Source: Fluviicola sp. (GTDB taxonomy: Bacteria > Bacteroidota > Bacteroidia > Flavobacteriales_D > Crocinitomicaceae). Taken from it: a DNA stretch of 64,000 nt. The stretch is from the NCBI GenBank assembly GCA_002734065.2, contig NVXU02000039.1, forward strand, positions 62,001 through 126,000. The letters run 5' to 3'. Of the stretch, positions 11,028 to 17,479 are shown piece after piece. The number at the start of each line of letters is the position of its first letter. Position 1 is the first letter of the stretch. The translations under genes were made by a program, and so were the position numbers. The notes under the pieces are model-generated. The model was not told where the DNA came from. It saw only the letters and a list, made by a program, of their open reading frames with translations, and did no database searches.

Positions 11028-11077
11028 AAAAAGCCGTTTTGGTCATCGAGCGAAGTCGAGATGCAAAACGGCTTTTT
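11028..11077 (-). terminator. Terminator after tsf with a repeat in its loop
   Basis: AAAAAGCCGTTTT (11028-11040) pairs with AAAACGGCTTTTT (11065-11077), a 13-bp perfect stem. The 24-nt loop is much longer than needed and contains the 20-bp hairpin repeat CATCGAGCGAAGTCGAGATG (11044-11063), which also occurs in island C. Confidence 0.85.
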
Positions 11078-11096
11078 AAAATAATTAAAATGTCAA

Positions 11097-11927
11097 TTAA
11101 GACAATGCAACTCTTTTAAAATCAACAATTGTTAACCCTGCTTCTGCTGCAGCTAACATTTGCTCAACTGATTGTTTGTTATCTCTAACATTCATTTGGC
11201 TCAGTAAAGTATTTTCTTTGAAGAATTTATTCAAACGACCTTGGGCAATTTTCTCTGCCATTTCAGCGGGTTTCCCTTCTTGAATAGCTAAGTCTTTACC
11301 AACTTCTAACTCTCTTGCGATTGTTGCTTCGTCGATTCCTTCTTTGCTCAATGCCATTGGATTCATTGCCGCAACTTGCATTGCAACTTGTTTTCCTGCA
11401 TCCAAAGCTGCTTCGCTGTTTTTGTTCAATGCAACTAAGGTTGCCAATTGATTTCCTGGGTGATTGTATGCAACAACTGCGTCAGCACTAATGATTTCAA
11501 GGTTAGAAAGAGCTAGCTTTTCACCAACAACACCAACTTGCTCAATAATTTTCTCAGCAACAGTCAACCTGTCGTTATAAGCTTCTGACATCATTGCTTC
11601 CAAAGAAGTTGGTCGTTTTTCCATTGCGATAGTCATCAACGACTCAACAAAAGCCATATAATCACTGTTCATTGCAACGAAATCAGTTTCACAGTTCAAA
11701 GATAAAACAATTCCTGTTTTTCCACCATCTGTTAATCTAGCGAGAACTAAACCTTCTTTTGCGTCATTGTCACCTCTTTTGGCTGCTACTTTTTGACCTT
11801 TCTTACGAAGAACATCGATAGCTGCTTCAAAATCACCGTTTGTTTCAACAAGTGCATTTTTGCAATCCATCATTCCTGCACCTGTTTGTTTTCTTAATTT
11901 ATTTACATCTTGAGCTGTAATTGTCAT
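11097..11927 (-). CDS. tsf: Translation elongation factor Ts
   Basis: A 276-residue guanine-nucleotide exchange factor for EF-Tu. The N-terminal UBA-like domain reads VNKLRKQTGAGMMDCKNALV, the family signature, followed by AIDVLRKKGQKVAAKRGD. The core carries LSLNCETDFVAMN, including the T-D-F-V motif that contacts EF-Tu. It follows rpsB by 78 bp on the minus strand, with a hairpin in the gap, and ends at a strong terminator. Confidence 0.97.
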   Translation of the reverse strand: MTITAQDVNKLRKQTGAGMMDCKNALVETNGDFEAAIDVLRKKGQKVAAKRGDNDAKEGLVLARLTDGGKTGIVLSLNCETDFVAMNSDYMAFVESLMTIAMEKRPTSLEAMMSEAYNDRLTVAEKIIEQVGVVGEKLALSNLEIISADAVVAYNHPGNQLATLVALNKNSEAALDAGKQVAMQVAAMNPMALSKEGIDEATIARELEVGKDLAIQEGKPAEMAEKIAQGRLNKFFKENTLLSQMNVRDNKQSVEQMLAAAEAGLTIVDFKRVALS

Positions 11928-11961
11928 GATATACGATTTTAAATGTTTGTTATTTACTAAC

Positions 11962-11985
11962 AGGGTCCAGTCGTGACTGAACCCT
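11962..11985 (-). promoter_or_regulatory. Hairpin in the rpsB-tsf gap
   Basis: AGGGT-c-CAGTC and GACTG-a-ACCCT pair around a 2-nt turn, a 10-bp stem with one internal mismatch, in the 78-bp gap between rpsB and tsf. There is no T run, so it looks like an RNA-processing or regulatory hairpin rather than a terminator. Confidence 0.5.
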
Positions 11986-12005
11986 ACTAATATAATTTTG
12001 TTTTC

Positions 12006-13022
12006 TTATTTACTTAAAGCTTCAATCAAGTCCGCTTTCTTCATTGTAGAGATTCCTTTCACTCCAGCAGTTTTTGCTAATGCTTTTAATTCAGCAACAC
12101 TGTTAGAAGATAAATCTTTTACTTCAGCTTTTTCAGGAGCTTCAACTTTCTCAGTGGTTGCTGAGCTTGTCGAAGCATCAGCTTTTGCCTCAACCTTAAC
12201 TTCCTCTTTTTTTGGAACTTCTACTTTTTCAGCGGTTGCTGAGCTTGTCGAAGCATCTGTTTTTACTTCGGTTGCTGAGCCTGTCGAAGCATCTTTTTTC
12301 GCTTTTGCATCTTTGTCAGCAGCATCTTTTGCATTTCTTCTTTCTTCTAATCCTTCTTTGATTGCTCCGCAAACAGTATCAAGAATTAAAGTAATAGATT
12401 TCGTTGCATCATCGTTTGATGGAATTGGAAAATCAACCAATTTAGGATTTGAATTCGTATCTACCATTGCAAATACTGGAATATTCAAACGCTTTGCTTC
12501 TTTCAGTGCAATGTGTTCTTTGATAATGTCAACAATAAATATAGCTGCTGGTTGGCGAGTCATATCTGCGATAGAACCAAAATTCTTTTGTAATTTCTCA
12601 CGTTGACGAGTTTTGAATAAACGTTCTCTCTTGTTCAACGTTGACCAAGTTCCGTCCGTTTGCATCTTGTCGATAGAAGACATTTTACGAATAGACTTAC
12701 GTGTCGTCGCAAAGTTTGTCAACATTCCACCAGACCAACGTTCCGTAACGTAAGGCATGTTTAATTCTTTTACTCTTTCAGAAATAATATCTTTTGCTTG
12801 TTTTTTTGTTGCTACGAAAAGAATTTTCTTACCCGATTTTGCAATTTGCTTTAAAGCTGCGCTCGAATTTTCGAGGTGTGCAATTGTCTTATTTAGGTCA
12901 ATAATGTGGATACCTTTTTTTTCCTCAAAGATATACGGCGCCATTGCCGGGTTCCATTTTCTTTTCAAGTGTCCAAAGTGTACACCTGCATTCAATAAGT
13001 CTTCAAATTTTAATTTTGACAT
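12006..13022 (-). CDS. rpsB: 30S ribosomal protein S2 with long repeat-bearing tail
   Basis: A 338-residue S2 protein. Residues 1 to about 230 are the normal fold: MSKLKFEDLLNAGVHFGHLK, KRKWNPAMAPYIF, GGMLTNFATTRKS, PVFAMVDTNSNP and IPSNDDATKSI. S2 is usually about 230-270 residues. Here an extra tail of about 100 follows. Its first part is lysine/glutamate/alanine-rich and holds three copies of ASTSSAT or ASTGSAT, each encoded by a DNA hairpin repeat (see separate entries). The last 35 residues (NSVAELKALAKTAGVKGI, then KADLIEALSK) look like a Rho N-terminal/SAP-type helical RNA-binding motif. It lies between rpsI and tsf. Confidence 0.95.
   Translation of the reverse strand: MSKLKFEDLLNAGVHFGHLKRKWNPAMAPYIFEEKKGIHIIDLNKTIAHLENSSAALKQIAKSGKKILFVATKKQAKDIISERVKELNMPYVTERWSGGMLTNFATTRKSIRKMSSIDKMQTDGTWSTLNKRERLFKTRQREKLQKNFGSIADMTRQPAAIFIVDIIKEHIALKEAKRLNIPVFAMVDTNSNPKLVDFPIPSNDDATKSITLILDTVCGAIKEGLEERRNAKDAADKDAKAKKDASTGSATEVKTDASTSSATAEKVEVPKKEEVKVEAKADASTSSATTEKVEAPEKAEVKDLSSNSVAELKALAKTAGVKGISTMKKADLIEALSK
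12159..12177. repeat. Hairpin repeat inside rpsB, copy 1
   Basis: TGCT-GAGCTTGTCGA-AGCA in frame within the S2 tail. The 4-bp stem differs from that of the intergenic copies, but the loop is the same. The longer conserved block runs from 12156 to 12179. Confidence 0.8.
12237..12255. repeat. Hairpin repeat inside rpsB, copy 2
   Basis: A second identical copy of TGCT-GAGCTTGTCGA-AGCA, 78 bp from copy 1 and therefore in the same reading phase (ASTSSAT on the coding strand). Confidence 0.8.
12273..12291. repeat. Hairpin repeat inside rpsB, copy 3
   Basis: TGCT-GAGCCTGTCGA-AGCA, one loop base different from the other two copies. It is 36 bp from copy 2, again in the same phase (ASTGSAT). Confidence 0.8.
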
Positions 13023-13127
13023 TTTCTTTTTATTTAATTGTTCACGTTCCTTTAGTAATCAGTTTCAGGAGGGGCTTTTCAGCAATACTCAAGAACTTGG
13101 ATACTAAACAACTTGCAAAATATTTTT

Positions 13128-13514
13128 TTAACGTTTCGAGAATTGAAATTTCTTTCTCGCTTTCGGTTGACCTGGCTTCTTTCTTTCCACCATTCTTGGA
13201 TCACGCGTCATCAAACCTTCTGCTTTAAGCAGCGTTTTGTTGTCTTCGCTCACTACAACTAAAGCTCTTGAGATTCCCAATCTGATTGCCTCTACTTGCC
13301 CATTGATTCCTCCACCAGCAACATTTACATTCAGGTCATATTTACCTTCTGTGTCTGTCAACTGAAATGGTTGAAGAATTTTAGCTTGTAAAACAGCTGT
13401 TGGAAAAAACTCTTTAAAGTCTCTCTTATTGATTGTAAACTTACCTTTACCCTTTGACATATAGACACGAGCAACTGCAGTTTTTCTTCTTCCTAATGTG
13501 TTAATTATTTCCAT
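13128..13514 (-). CDS. rpsI: 30S ribosomal protein S9
   Basis: A 128-residue protein of the small subunit whose C-terminal tail reaches the P-site tRNA. It carries [15 protein letters not shown] at the start, [19 protein letters not shown] in the middle and the basic end [17 protein letters not shown], all diagnostic. It starts 3 bp after rplM and is followed by a 105-bp leader before rpsB, long enough to hold an extra control site for rpsB, though no consensus promoter box was seen there. Confidence 0.97.
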   Translation of the reverse strand: MEIINTLGRRKTAVARVYMSKGKGKFTINKRDFKEFFPTAVLQAKILQPFQLTDTEGKYDLNVNVAGGGINGQVEAIRLGISRALVVVSEDNKTLLKAEGLMTRDPRMVERKKPGQPKARKKFQFSKR

Positions 13515-13517
13515 AAT

Positions 13518-13973
13518 TTATTTGAATGTATCTAAATTTAGTACTTCTGGCTTTTGAGCTTCTAAATTGTGCTCTGGACCAACAAATACTTTTAGGTTTC
13601 TAAATAATTGACGACCAAGTGTGTTTTTTGGGAGCATTCCCTTCACAGCTTTTTCTACCAATCTTCCTGGATTCTTAGCCAACATTTGTTCGACTGTCGT
13701 TTGACGTTGTCCACCTGGGTAACCCGTGTGACGGACATACTTCTTATCCACTAATTTTGTACCTGAAAAAGATACTTTCTCTGCATTTAGAACAATAACA
13801 TTGTCCCCGCAGTCAGCGTGAGGCGTGTAATTCGTTTTATGTTTTCCACGAATTAATTTCGCCACCTTGCTTGCTAATCGGCCTAAAGTTTGGCCTTCTG
13901 CATCCACCACAATCCACTTCTTTTCAGCAGTTTCTTTGTTGGCGGAAACGGTTTTGTAACTTAATGTATCCAC
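13518..13973 (-). CDS. rplM: 50S ribosomal protein L13
   Basis: A 151-residue large-subunit protein. Family marks are WIVVDAEGQTLGRLASKVAK, the H-K-T-N-Y-T-P-H-A-D-C-G-D stretch, YVRHTGYPGGQR and MLPKNTLGRQLFRNLKVF. It is the first gene of rplM-rpsI-rpsB-tsf on the minus strand. A near-consensus promoter and a GC hairpin at the expected 5' end of the mRNA lie just upstream. Confidence 0.97.
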   Translation of the reverse strand: MDTLSYKTVSANKETAEKKWIVVDAEGQTLGRLASKVAKLIRGKHKTNYTPHADCGDNVIVLNAEKVSFSGTKLVDKKYVRHTGYPGGQRQTTVEQMLAKNPGRLVEKAVKGMLPKNTLGRQLFRNLKVFVGPEHNLEAQKPEVLNLDTFK

Positions 13974-14002
13974 AATTTTTATTTTAATTAATTAAGACAA
14001 TT

Positions 14003-14018
14003 CCCCCAAATTAGGGGG
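14003..14018 (-). promoter_or_regulatory. Hairpin at the start of the rplM leader
   Basis: CCCCC (14003-14007) and GGGGG (14014-14018) pair around a 6-nt loop. Placed from the promoter box, transcription would start at or within a few bases of this hairpin, about 45 nt before the rplM start codon. Confidence 0.5.
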
Positions 14019-14020
14019 TG

Positions 14021-14051
14021 CAAAGATATGATTTCTAGGCTTATTAACAAA
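14021..14051 (-). promoter_or_regulatory. Promoter of the rplM-rpsI-rpsB-tsf operon
   Basis: On the minus strand TTTG (14051-14048), exactly 19 bp, then TATCTTTG (14028-14021). Both elements match the Bacteroidota -33/-7 consensus. This is one of the two best promoter matches in the window. Confidence 0.75.
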
Positions 14052-14089
14052 CCTTATTGGAAAATAATTTAGATTTATTTTATTCTCCT

Positions 14090-14123
14090 CTTTACTTTTT
14101 TGCAGAAGCAGAAAAAAGTAAAG
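14090..14123. repeat. Poly-T/poly-A hairpin, copy 1
   Basis: CTTTACTTTTTT (14090-14101) pairs perfectly with AAAAAAGTAAAG (14112-14123), with TGC-AGAA-GCA at the tip. It lies between the rplM promoter and the acyl-CoA hydratase-like gene. A closely similar hairpin is at 54128-54158. Confidence 0.65.
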
Positions 14124-14184
14124 TAAAACTGCTTTGTCGTCGAGGACTAAAGCTCTTGTTCCATACTCAGAACTCTTGCTAGTC

Positions 14185-14958
14185 TTACTTCTTCTTAAAT
14201 TGATTAATCGCGTTCACCGTAAATTCAGAAAGAACGAGCTGTCCACTTAATTCGGCACGATCTTTCAATAACTCATCCCAGTGATCTGTTCCTTCCCAAA
14301 AGACATTCTTTAACAGAACCATTGCTTCGGGATTTGATCTGGAAAGCGTCGTAGAAAGTTCTTCAATTTTTGCATCCATTTCTTCTACGGTGTCAAAAAC
14401 CTCAGCGTATAAGCCTTGCTCTTGTGCCCAAGATGCCGTTCTCCATTCTGTAGCATTAATTGCTAGTTGACTCATTGCAGAAACGCCTATCTTTCTTTCT
14501 ACCGATGGACCGACGACAAAAGGACCGATTCCAACTGCTAATTCTGATAATTTCACTGCCGAAAATTTGGTTGCAAAACAATAATCCACAGCGGATGCAA
14601 CGCCCACTCCGCCGCCTACAGCCTTACCGTGCACACGACCTATGATTAATTTCGGACTCTTTCTGCAAGCATTAATTACATTGGCAAAACCGGAGAAGAA
14701 TTTCTTTCCTGTTTCAAAATCTTTGATAGAAATTAGTTCATCAAAACTTGCTCCAGCGCAGAATGCTCTTTCTCCAGAAGACTTCAAAATAACGACTTTT
14801 ACCTCATCATTCTGACCTAATTCTGTGATTGTTTGCGCTAATTTTTCTAAAACTTTTCCTGGTAGAGAATTACTTAACGGATGCCCAAATTCTATGGTTG
14901 CAATTCCTTTGCTATCAATGGTTGTGTTAACGTGACCTTGATCTACAGCTACTGACAT
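14185..14958 (-). CDS. Enoyl-CoA hydratase/isomerase family protein
   Basis: A 257-residue crotonase-fold protein. The oxyanion-hole segments are present: ERAFCAGASFDEL (about 63-75) and GRVHGKAVGGGVGVA (about 107-121). The glutamate of LSELAVGIGPFVVGP (about residue 139) matches one catalytic acid of hydratases. The other, in the usual GGGCEL context, is replaced by glycine (GGGVGVAS). It is therefore more likely an isomerase, hydrolase or other crotonase activity than a classical hydratase. It is last of three closely spaced minus-strand genes, 7 bp after the RRM gene. Confidence 0.8.
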   Translation of the reverse strand: MSVAVDQGHVNTTIDSKGIATIEFGHPLSNSLPGKVLEKLAQTITELGQNDEVKVVILKSSGERAFCAGASFDELISIKDFETGKKFFSGFANVINACRKSPKLIIGRVHGKAVGGGVGVASAVDYCFATKFSAVKLSELAVGIGPFVVGPSVERKIGVSAMSQLAINATEWRTASWAQEQGLYAEVFDTVEEMDAKIEELSTTLSRSNPEAMVLLKNVFWEGTDHWDELLKDRAELSGQLVLSEFTVNAINQFKKK

Positions 14959-14965
14959 AATTGTG

Positions 14966-15238
14966 TTATTTCTTAGGTTTCTTTACTCGATTCTCTTTTG
15001 AGGATGCGATTTTAACGTCAATTTTCCTGTCGTTAATTTCCATACCGTTTAACGCTTGAATGGCATTGATTGCCTCTTCAGGACTCTCCATTTCAACATA
15101 AGCGAATCCTTTTGATCGTTTTGTGTCTTTTTCATACACAACATGCGCGTACTTTACCGTTCCAAATGTGGAGAAAGTAGCTTTAATATCTTCTGAAGTA
15201 ATACTCCAGTCTAAGTTGGCGATAAATATATTTACCAT
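14966..15238 (-). CDS. RNA-binding protein with one RRM
   Basis: A 90-residue protein that is essentially a single RNA-recognition motif. RNP2 is NIFIANLD at residues 3-10. RNP1 is KGFAYVEM at about 44-51, with the aromatic residues that stack on RNA. A short basic tail (VKKPKK) follows. Small single-RRM proteins of this kind in bacteria are often cold-induced RNA chaperones, which is family knowledge. It lies 15 bp after the coiled-coil protein gene. A TAAATTTG box on the minus strand (15256-15249) could give it its own promoter. Confidence 0.85.
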   Translation of the reverse strand: MVNIFIANLDWSITSEDIKATFSTFGTVKYAHVVYEKDTKRSKGFAYVEMESPEEAINAIQALNGMEINDRKIDVKIASSKENRVKKPKK

Positions 15239-15253
15239 TTTAATTGTTCAAAT

Positions 15254-16210
15254 TTATTTTAACGTGAAGCTGTCTATTCCTATTAATTGTCCTTGACAGT
15301 ACACTTTTACTTTGTAATTTCCTTTTGTAGCTGTTTGAGCTCCTAATTTATAGAAAATCGCCATGTCTATTCGTTGATTGTTATAATTAACGTCTTTGTA
15401 ATCTGAGAATGCAATTTTCCCTGACTCTGTATCTATGACATTGGCAGAACTTGCTTGCAGAATTTTACCATTAGGATCGACGATCTGTAAATAAACCGTT
15501 TTTTTGCCTGCTGGTGCAATAGGATTCTCTGAAATAGTAAACGAAGACTTAATCTGCACCGTATTTTTTGCGCGAGAAGTCTCTGTCATAGAACTATTCA
15601 TTTTCTGCTTCAAACCAACCGTACTAAAATTGTAAGCTTGTAACTTGGAGCCTTTCTTAACCTGCTCAGCACTTAATTCTGCTTGATTTCTAAAGTCATC
15701 TCGCTCTCCTTGTGTACTAACCAAAACAGTTTTCGTTGAATCAAGGTTATTCGTCAATTGTAAATTCTTCGTGTTTAAAGCATCAATTTGTTCAATGTAA
15801 CCTCTCATGATGCTCTTCATAGTTTCAATTTCCTTTCTTGCTTTGAACAATTGATAAGCTGACATTTTTCCACGCTTGACTTCATCTTGCAGGTTTTCTA
15901 TTCTCATTTGCTTTGCAGATAAAGAGTCTTGATTTATAGAACCTTCATCTTTTAGCGCGTCAATTGTTTCTAAAATAGAAGTGAAATCAGTTTTGATATC
16001 ATTGGTCATGGTCCCTAAATAACTCGACATCATCTGATTCATTCCCTCCATATCAGCCTGCAACCTTTTATTATCATTCTGGCTGGCATTCAGTTCCTTA
16101 TTCTTTGCAGACAAGAAATAGGCCATCACAGCAAGACCTAACAGTAGTAGGATTATTATTCCAACAAATGCGCCGTTGCTCTTCTTTTTTGGTTCTTCAA
16201 TTTCTGACAT
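15254..16210 (-). CDS. Membrane-anchored coiled-coil protein of unknown function
   Basis: A 318-residue protein not assigned to a named family. A short charged N-terminus (EIEEPKKKSNG) leads to one transmembrane segment at about residues 14-32. Then comes a long heptad-rich coiled coil (about 35-175; K-N-K-E-L-N, R-I-E-N-L-Q-D-E-V, A-R-K-E-I-E-T-M). A beta-rich C-terminal domain of about 110 residues (FTISENPIAPAGKKTVYLQI and GNYKVKVYCQG) looks like an immunoglobulin-type fold. The bulk should lie in the periplasm. It may act as a spacer or envelope scaffold, which is inference. It heads the group with the RRM and crotonase genes. Confidence 0.6.
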   Translation of the reverse strand: MSEIEEPKKKSNGAFVGIIILLLLGLAVMAYFLSAKNKELNASQNDNKRLQADMEGMNQMMSSYLGTMTNDIKTDFTSILETIDALKDEGSINQDSLSAKQMRIENLQDEVKRGKMSAYQLFKARKEIETMKSIMRGYIEQIDALNTKNLQLTNNLDSTKTVLVSTQGERDDFRNQAELSAEQVKKGSKLQAYNFSTVGLKQKMNSSMTETSRAKNTVQIKSSFTISENPIAPAGKKTVYLQIVDPNGKILQASSANVIDTESGKIAFSDYKDVNYNNQRIDMAIFYKLGAQTATKGNYKVKVYCQGQLIGIDSFTLK

Positions 16211-16315
16211 AATGAATGATTTAAGTACAGCTGAAACTTGTACAGCATAATTCTACCCTTAATGATACGAAAAATATTACTTATCTACAATTAATTAAGG
16301 ATGTAAAACGGAAAT

Positions 16316-16567
16316 TTAGACTTGCTCAACTTGAAATGTATAGCTTTCCATGATTTGATTTGCAAGTAATTTTTTGCAAGCATCTTCGACCATCGCTTCT
16401 GCTGAAGATGAAGAATCAGCTTCAACAAATAGGCGTACATGTCTTCCAATTCTTACACCATCGATAGCATTCAGTCCAATATTAGCCATACTGCTTGTAA
16501 CTGCCTTTCCTTGTGGGTCAAGTAATGCGTCTAATGGCATTACATCGATTTCTGCTTTAAATCTCAT
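16316..16567 (-). CDS. purS: Phosphoribosylformylglycinamidine synthase subunit PurS
   Basis: An 83-residue small subunit of the three-part FGAM synthase (PurS-PurQ-PurL), which channels ammonia in step 4 of purine synthesis. The sequence has the usual beginning (MRFKAEIDVMPLDALLDPQG) and the V-R-I-G-R-H-V-R-L-F-V-E core. The ATG overlaps the end of pssA by 11 bp on the minus strand, an unusual pairing for a purine gene. PurQ and PurL are not in the window. Confidence 0.9.
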   Translation of the reverse strand: MRFKAEIDVMPLDALLDPQGKAVTSSMANIGLNAIDGVRIGRHVRLFVEADSSSSAEAMVEDACKKLLANQIMESYTFQVEQV

Positions 16568-17348
16568 TGTTTTCTTTCTTTTTTATAAACGTATTCTCTA
16601 TAAATGACATAATCAAGTACAAAATTACAATTAATGCAATTGACCAAAGCCAAAAAACGCAAATTATTGCCAAACTTATTAACAAAAAAGGAAACCGAAT
16701 TTGGTTGTCTTTCCATTTTAGATTTTTTACTTTAAGAGAGAATAAAGGGATTTCTGACACCATTAATAAACTCATTACGACGATGAGAGAGAGAATTACA
16801 TAAGGGTTGAACATGAATTGACTAAAAGGACTTGCAGAAACATCTCCGTAAATCAACACCAAGGGAAAGGTTGTGAAAAACAGGGTGTTGGCTGGAGTTG
16901 GCAGTCCTATAAAAGAAGTCGTCTGTCGAGTATCGAGGTTGAATTTTGCCAATCGAAAAATAGAAAAGAAAGGGATAATTAAACCTGCAAAGGGTAAAAA
17001 AGAAAGGTCATTTTTTAAATTTACAAGGCTATTCATCCAGTTTGCGAATGACTGTTGAACTTCAACTTCTGTTACTTGAAAATTGATAAAATCAATCGTC
17101 AAGACAACCATCATCAAAATACCAGGAGCAACACCAAACGTGACCATGTCTGCCAAAGAATCGAGTTGTTTTCCTAATTCTCCAGAAGTTTTGAGCAAAC
17201 GTGCGGCAAAACCATCTAAAAAATCAAAAATAGCTCCTGCGAAAATGGCAAAAACAGCCAGTTCAAGATTGCCAGACACCGCAAAAAGTATGGAGAATAT
17301 TCCAGACATCAAGTTCGCAGAAGTCAAGATATTTGCTAAATTAAACAC
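16557..17348 (-). CDS. pssA: CDP-diacylglycerol-serine O-phosphatidyltransferase
   Basis: A 263-residue integral membrane enzyme making phosphatidylserine, the precursor of phosphatidylethanolamine. The CDP-alcohol phosphotransferase motif D-x2-D-G-x2-A-R-x8-G-x3-D-x3-D is complete: DFLDGFAARLLK, then G, D and D at the right spacing (about residues 42-67). Six to eight hydrophobic segments follow. The N-terminus MFNLANILTSANLMSGI is typical of the bacterial PssA subclass II. purS overlaps its 3' end. It is divergent from porV2. Confidence 0.9.
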   Translation of the reverse strand: MFNLANILTSANLMSGIFSILFAVSGNLELAVFAIFAGAIFDFLDGFAARLLKTSGELGKQLDSLADMVTFGVAPGILMMVVLTIDFINFQVTEVEVQQSFANWMNSLVNLKNDLSFLPFAGLIIPFFSIFRLAKFNLDTRQTTSFIGLPTPANTLFFTTFPLVLIYGDVSASPFSQFMFNPYVILSLIVVMSLLMVSEIPLFSLKVKNLKWKDNQIRFPFLLISLAIICVFWLWSIALIVILYLIMSFIENTFIKKKENNEI

Positions 17349-17479
17349 GTTTTACAAAATTATTTAAAAAAAAGTCAACGAAATGCGTTAACTTTACGTC
17401 TTATACATATAAATAACATTACAAAGAACACAATTTTTTGCAGAATAGACAGTTTATGGAGTACAAAAAACTATTTTCT

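Noticed and set aside
11998-12606. Plus-strand open frame of 202 codons with repeated E-L-V-E-A-S
   Set aside because: It is the antisense of the rpsB tail. The repeats are the three hairpin copies read backwards, and S2 is certain on the other strand.
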